Shown: piece after piece, positions 62,264-64,000 of the stretch
Layout of the letters: each line of letters opens with the position of its first letter
Position numbering within the stretch: the first letter of the stretch is position 1
DNA from: Zhengitettix transpicula
Taxonomy: Eukaryota > Arthropoda > Insecta > Orthoptera > Tetrigidae
Direction: 5' to 3'
Assembly: GCA_037074705.1 (NCBI GenBank)
Contig: CM073593.1
Span: 64,149,501-64,213,500, forward strand
Length of the DNA: 64,000 nucleotides
The notes under the pieces: generated by a model
Told to the model about the DNA's origin: nothing
Databases searched by the model: none
Seen by the model: only the letters and a program-made list of their open reading frames with translations
Made by a program: the position numbers and the translations under genes

Positions 62264-63070
62264 GTGACTGTAGAAAATCCCCTTTTTTGTTCCTCCAGTG
62301 AAGCATCCCTAATTGTTGCCCCAAACGAACGCGCCCTTCGCGCTTTTAGAATTCCCGATGAAACATTTTGGCAAAAGTTCAATAGTATGCACTGCATGGT
62401 AATTAGCCACACAGGCTTTAGCGGAACTGTGAAAGCGAATTGTTTGAACTATTGTGCGCGGAATTTCGGAGGACGCATGGTTAGCTCCACCTGCAAATGG
62501 CACCCACACCGCGTGGACGAACTAAATGAACTATTAATCCTCCCCTATTTGGAGGCTGGTGTGAGAGATACTTAACTGGATTAATTTCGCACGCGATCGC
62601 ACACGCGCATCACACAAAAACCTCATTCTCTCTAATCAATAATTTAACTACAGTCGCGAAAAAAAATATCCTGCAATACAAATGAATTCGAATGAGCTTA
62701 TCGCGCCAAACCCCTCCCCTTTTCGATCGAGGCCTCTATCATCGTGAATGTTATTCAAATAATGAATGCAGTGATTAACAGTGTTGTCACGCGGCTGTGA
62801 ACGATTTGGAGATGTGTGTGGAGTGGGAGCTATTGTGCCAGTGTCACAGCCAGTCTCCGGACCAATTTCCCCGTGTTCTGTCTGAGGGCACTCAACATCT
62901 TGTGTTGGGCAAAGGACACACAGCGGAGCCTCAAGTGACAGGTGACGGCCATTGTTCCCCATTTGCATACCCATCTCAGGTGCTGCCAGAATCGCAAGGA
63001 TCACTTTCCGTAGACTCATTTCCAAGTCAGGACTTTTGTTTTCCTGCAACACTCGTCGAGGGAATGTAAT
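62264..63070. other. two balanced-composition islands, possible regulatory elements
   Basis: Blocks at 62270-62575 and 62790-63070 are open in several frames on both strands (longest 134 codons on -, 62648-63052). Nothing is recognisable as protein. The second contains CATTGTT (62950-62956), ATTTGCAT (62961-62968) and CAGGTG (62977-62982): SOX, octamer and E-box words in 33 bp. The first has a TAATTA-type site near 62402. Confidence 0.3.
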
Positions 63071-63559
63071 GACAAGTTGTGCTGTCGGGACACGGGGGAA
63101 AAATACGAGAAGGCGCTCGCCAATTCAGGATTGGTGAACATCGTGATATTTTGTAAATAAGAAAGTGTTTCGAAATACTAACCGATGTATAAACTAATTA
63201 CTTATTTCTTCTCGAAAATGAACTTCTCTTTATGTCACGGTTGTTTGAGATAAAGAAAGGGAGTGTTTCCAACTCAGATGTAGTTTATGATTCAAAATTT
63301 CTCTTAAAAATATATGTAAACCAGTCAAAAAACATAGCATAAATTAAAAACTTGATTAGACTTCTTGCAGCTAACATGGGTCATCGTTAATCCGAGTAAA
63401 ATTAGTATGTTTACTGTATTTTCGTGGATTCCGGATAAAATTTCGTTTGAACTATTGTCTTTTTGAGCATAGTTTATTATACCATTTATCTTTTTGACCT
63501 CTTTGTTAATGGATAAACTTATTCACTTTGATTGATTCGTTATCGTTCAGTAGGTTTTA

Positions 63560-63640
63560 GGATACCTGACGAGCTCTACAATGCCAGAGGAAACGTTTTG
63601 TTATTGTCTGAATATGACCAAATTATTTTTTTTATCAAAT
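63560..63640 (+). repeat. Penelope-like tail fragment with hammerhead-like core
   Basis: CCTGACGAGCTCTACAATGC, then CAGAGGAAACGTTTTG: CTGACGA (63566-63572) and GAAAC (63590-63594) flank a CTCT/AGAG stem with an 8-base loop. The sequence resembles the tail at 28.34 kb (CTGATGAGGTCC...GAGGAAACGTTATG). Confidence 0.5.
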
Positions 63641-63810
63641 TAAACAGACACGAAAATATCCACATAAATTTTATTAATATTTTCATAGTTTTCTAATTTA
63701 CTCTTATCATAAAATTACGTGAAATAGGAAAATTTAAATTTAAAAGGGACCATAAATGAGTGAACGATATTTAATTGTTACAACACAAGCTTAAGAAAAT
63801 ATTATAACAA

Positions 63811-63821
63811 TAAATAAATAA

Positions 63822-63861
<40 letters not shown>
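63811..63861. repeat. compound microsatellite (TAAA)n(TA)n
   Basis: About four TAAA units run into about 17 TA units, a pure simple repeat. Confidence 0.95.
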
Positions 63862-63864
<3 letters not shown>

Positions 63865-64000
63865 CACTGTTAATTTAAAATAAACTATAAATGTGAATAA
63901 ATTTGGGTCACAATATTTATAAAACGTCCTCAAGAAGTCACTGCATTAAAATTTTTAAATAATATTAGTAAAATTCTACAGCGATTGATGGATTATTTCT

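Noticed and set aside
62648..63052. 134-codon minus-strand frame as a gene
   Set aside because: Open on both strands, no recognised family; the block is better explained as a regulatory island, though an exon cannot be excluded.

Overview
This is an AT-rich stretch of insect nuclear DNA. The two recognisable genes have introns, and the rest is full of Penelope-like elements (PLEs), tRNA-derived SINEs, Helitrons and an internally deleted mariner. The mix suggests a large, repeat-rich genome, perhaps a hemimetabolous insect such as a cockroach or termite, but the species cannot be fixed from sequence alone.

Genes (1-8.8 kb). Both genes lie on the + strand and both act in the early secretory pathway. 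The window opens inside the last intron of an ERLEC1-like ER lectin gene (last exon 252-470, poly(A) signal at 569). After about 4.2 kb of intergenic DNA comes a complete six-exon coatomer epsilon subunit gene, COPE (4704-8753, 299 codons, poly(A) signal at 8795). All its splice junctions can be placed and keep frame. A repeat lies in its third intron, and a 40-bp perfect palindrome sits 65 bp before its ATG.

Repeat-rich gene desert (8.8-64 kb). I find no convincing host protein-coding exon here. The main contents are: (1) remnants of Penelope-like retroelements at about 1.98, 3.7, 9.5, 14.5, 17.4-18.3, 21.9-22.5, 25.8, 28, 32.1 and 63.6 kb, several as near-perfect inverted pairs (foldbacks) and many carrying a hammerhead-ribozyme-like CTGAYGA...GAAAC core; (2) two or more tRNA-derived SINE families; (3) a dispersed A-tailed repeat family, five copies, two of them with the same 60-codon open frame; (4) a 1.2-kb foldback element with about 290-bp arms at 30.2-31.4 kb; (5) a GAA-tailed non-LTR-type insertion with a perfect 11-bp target duplication at 23.9-24.3 kb; (6) three head-to-tail non-autonomous Helitrons at 51.65-54.1 kb with a minisatellite-like interior; and (7) a deleted mariner at 48.65-49.17 kb.

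Scattered through the AT-rich DNA are 200-500-bp blocks of more balanced composition, with clusters of homeodomain, E-box, SOX and octamer-like words and no recognisable protein. They are possible regulatory islands of a flanking developmental gene. That is inference only.
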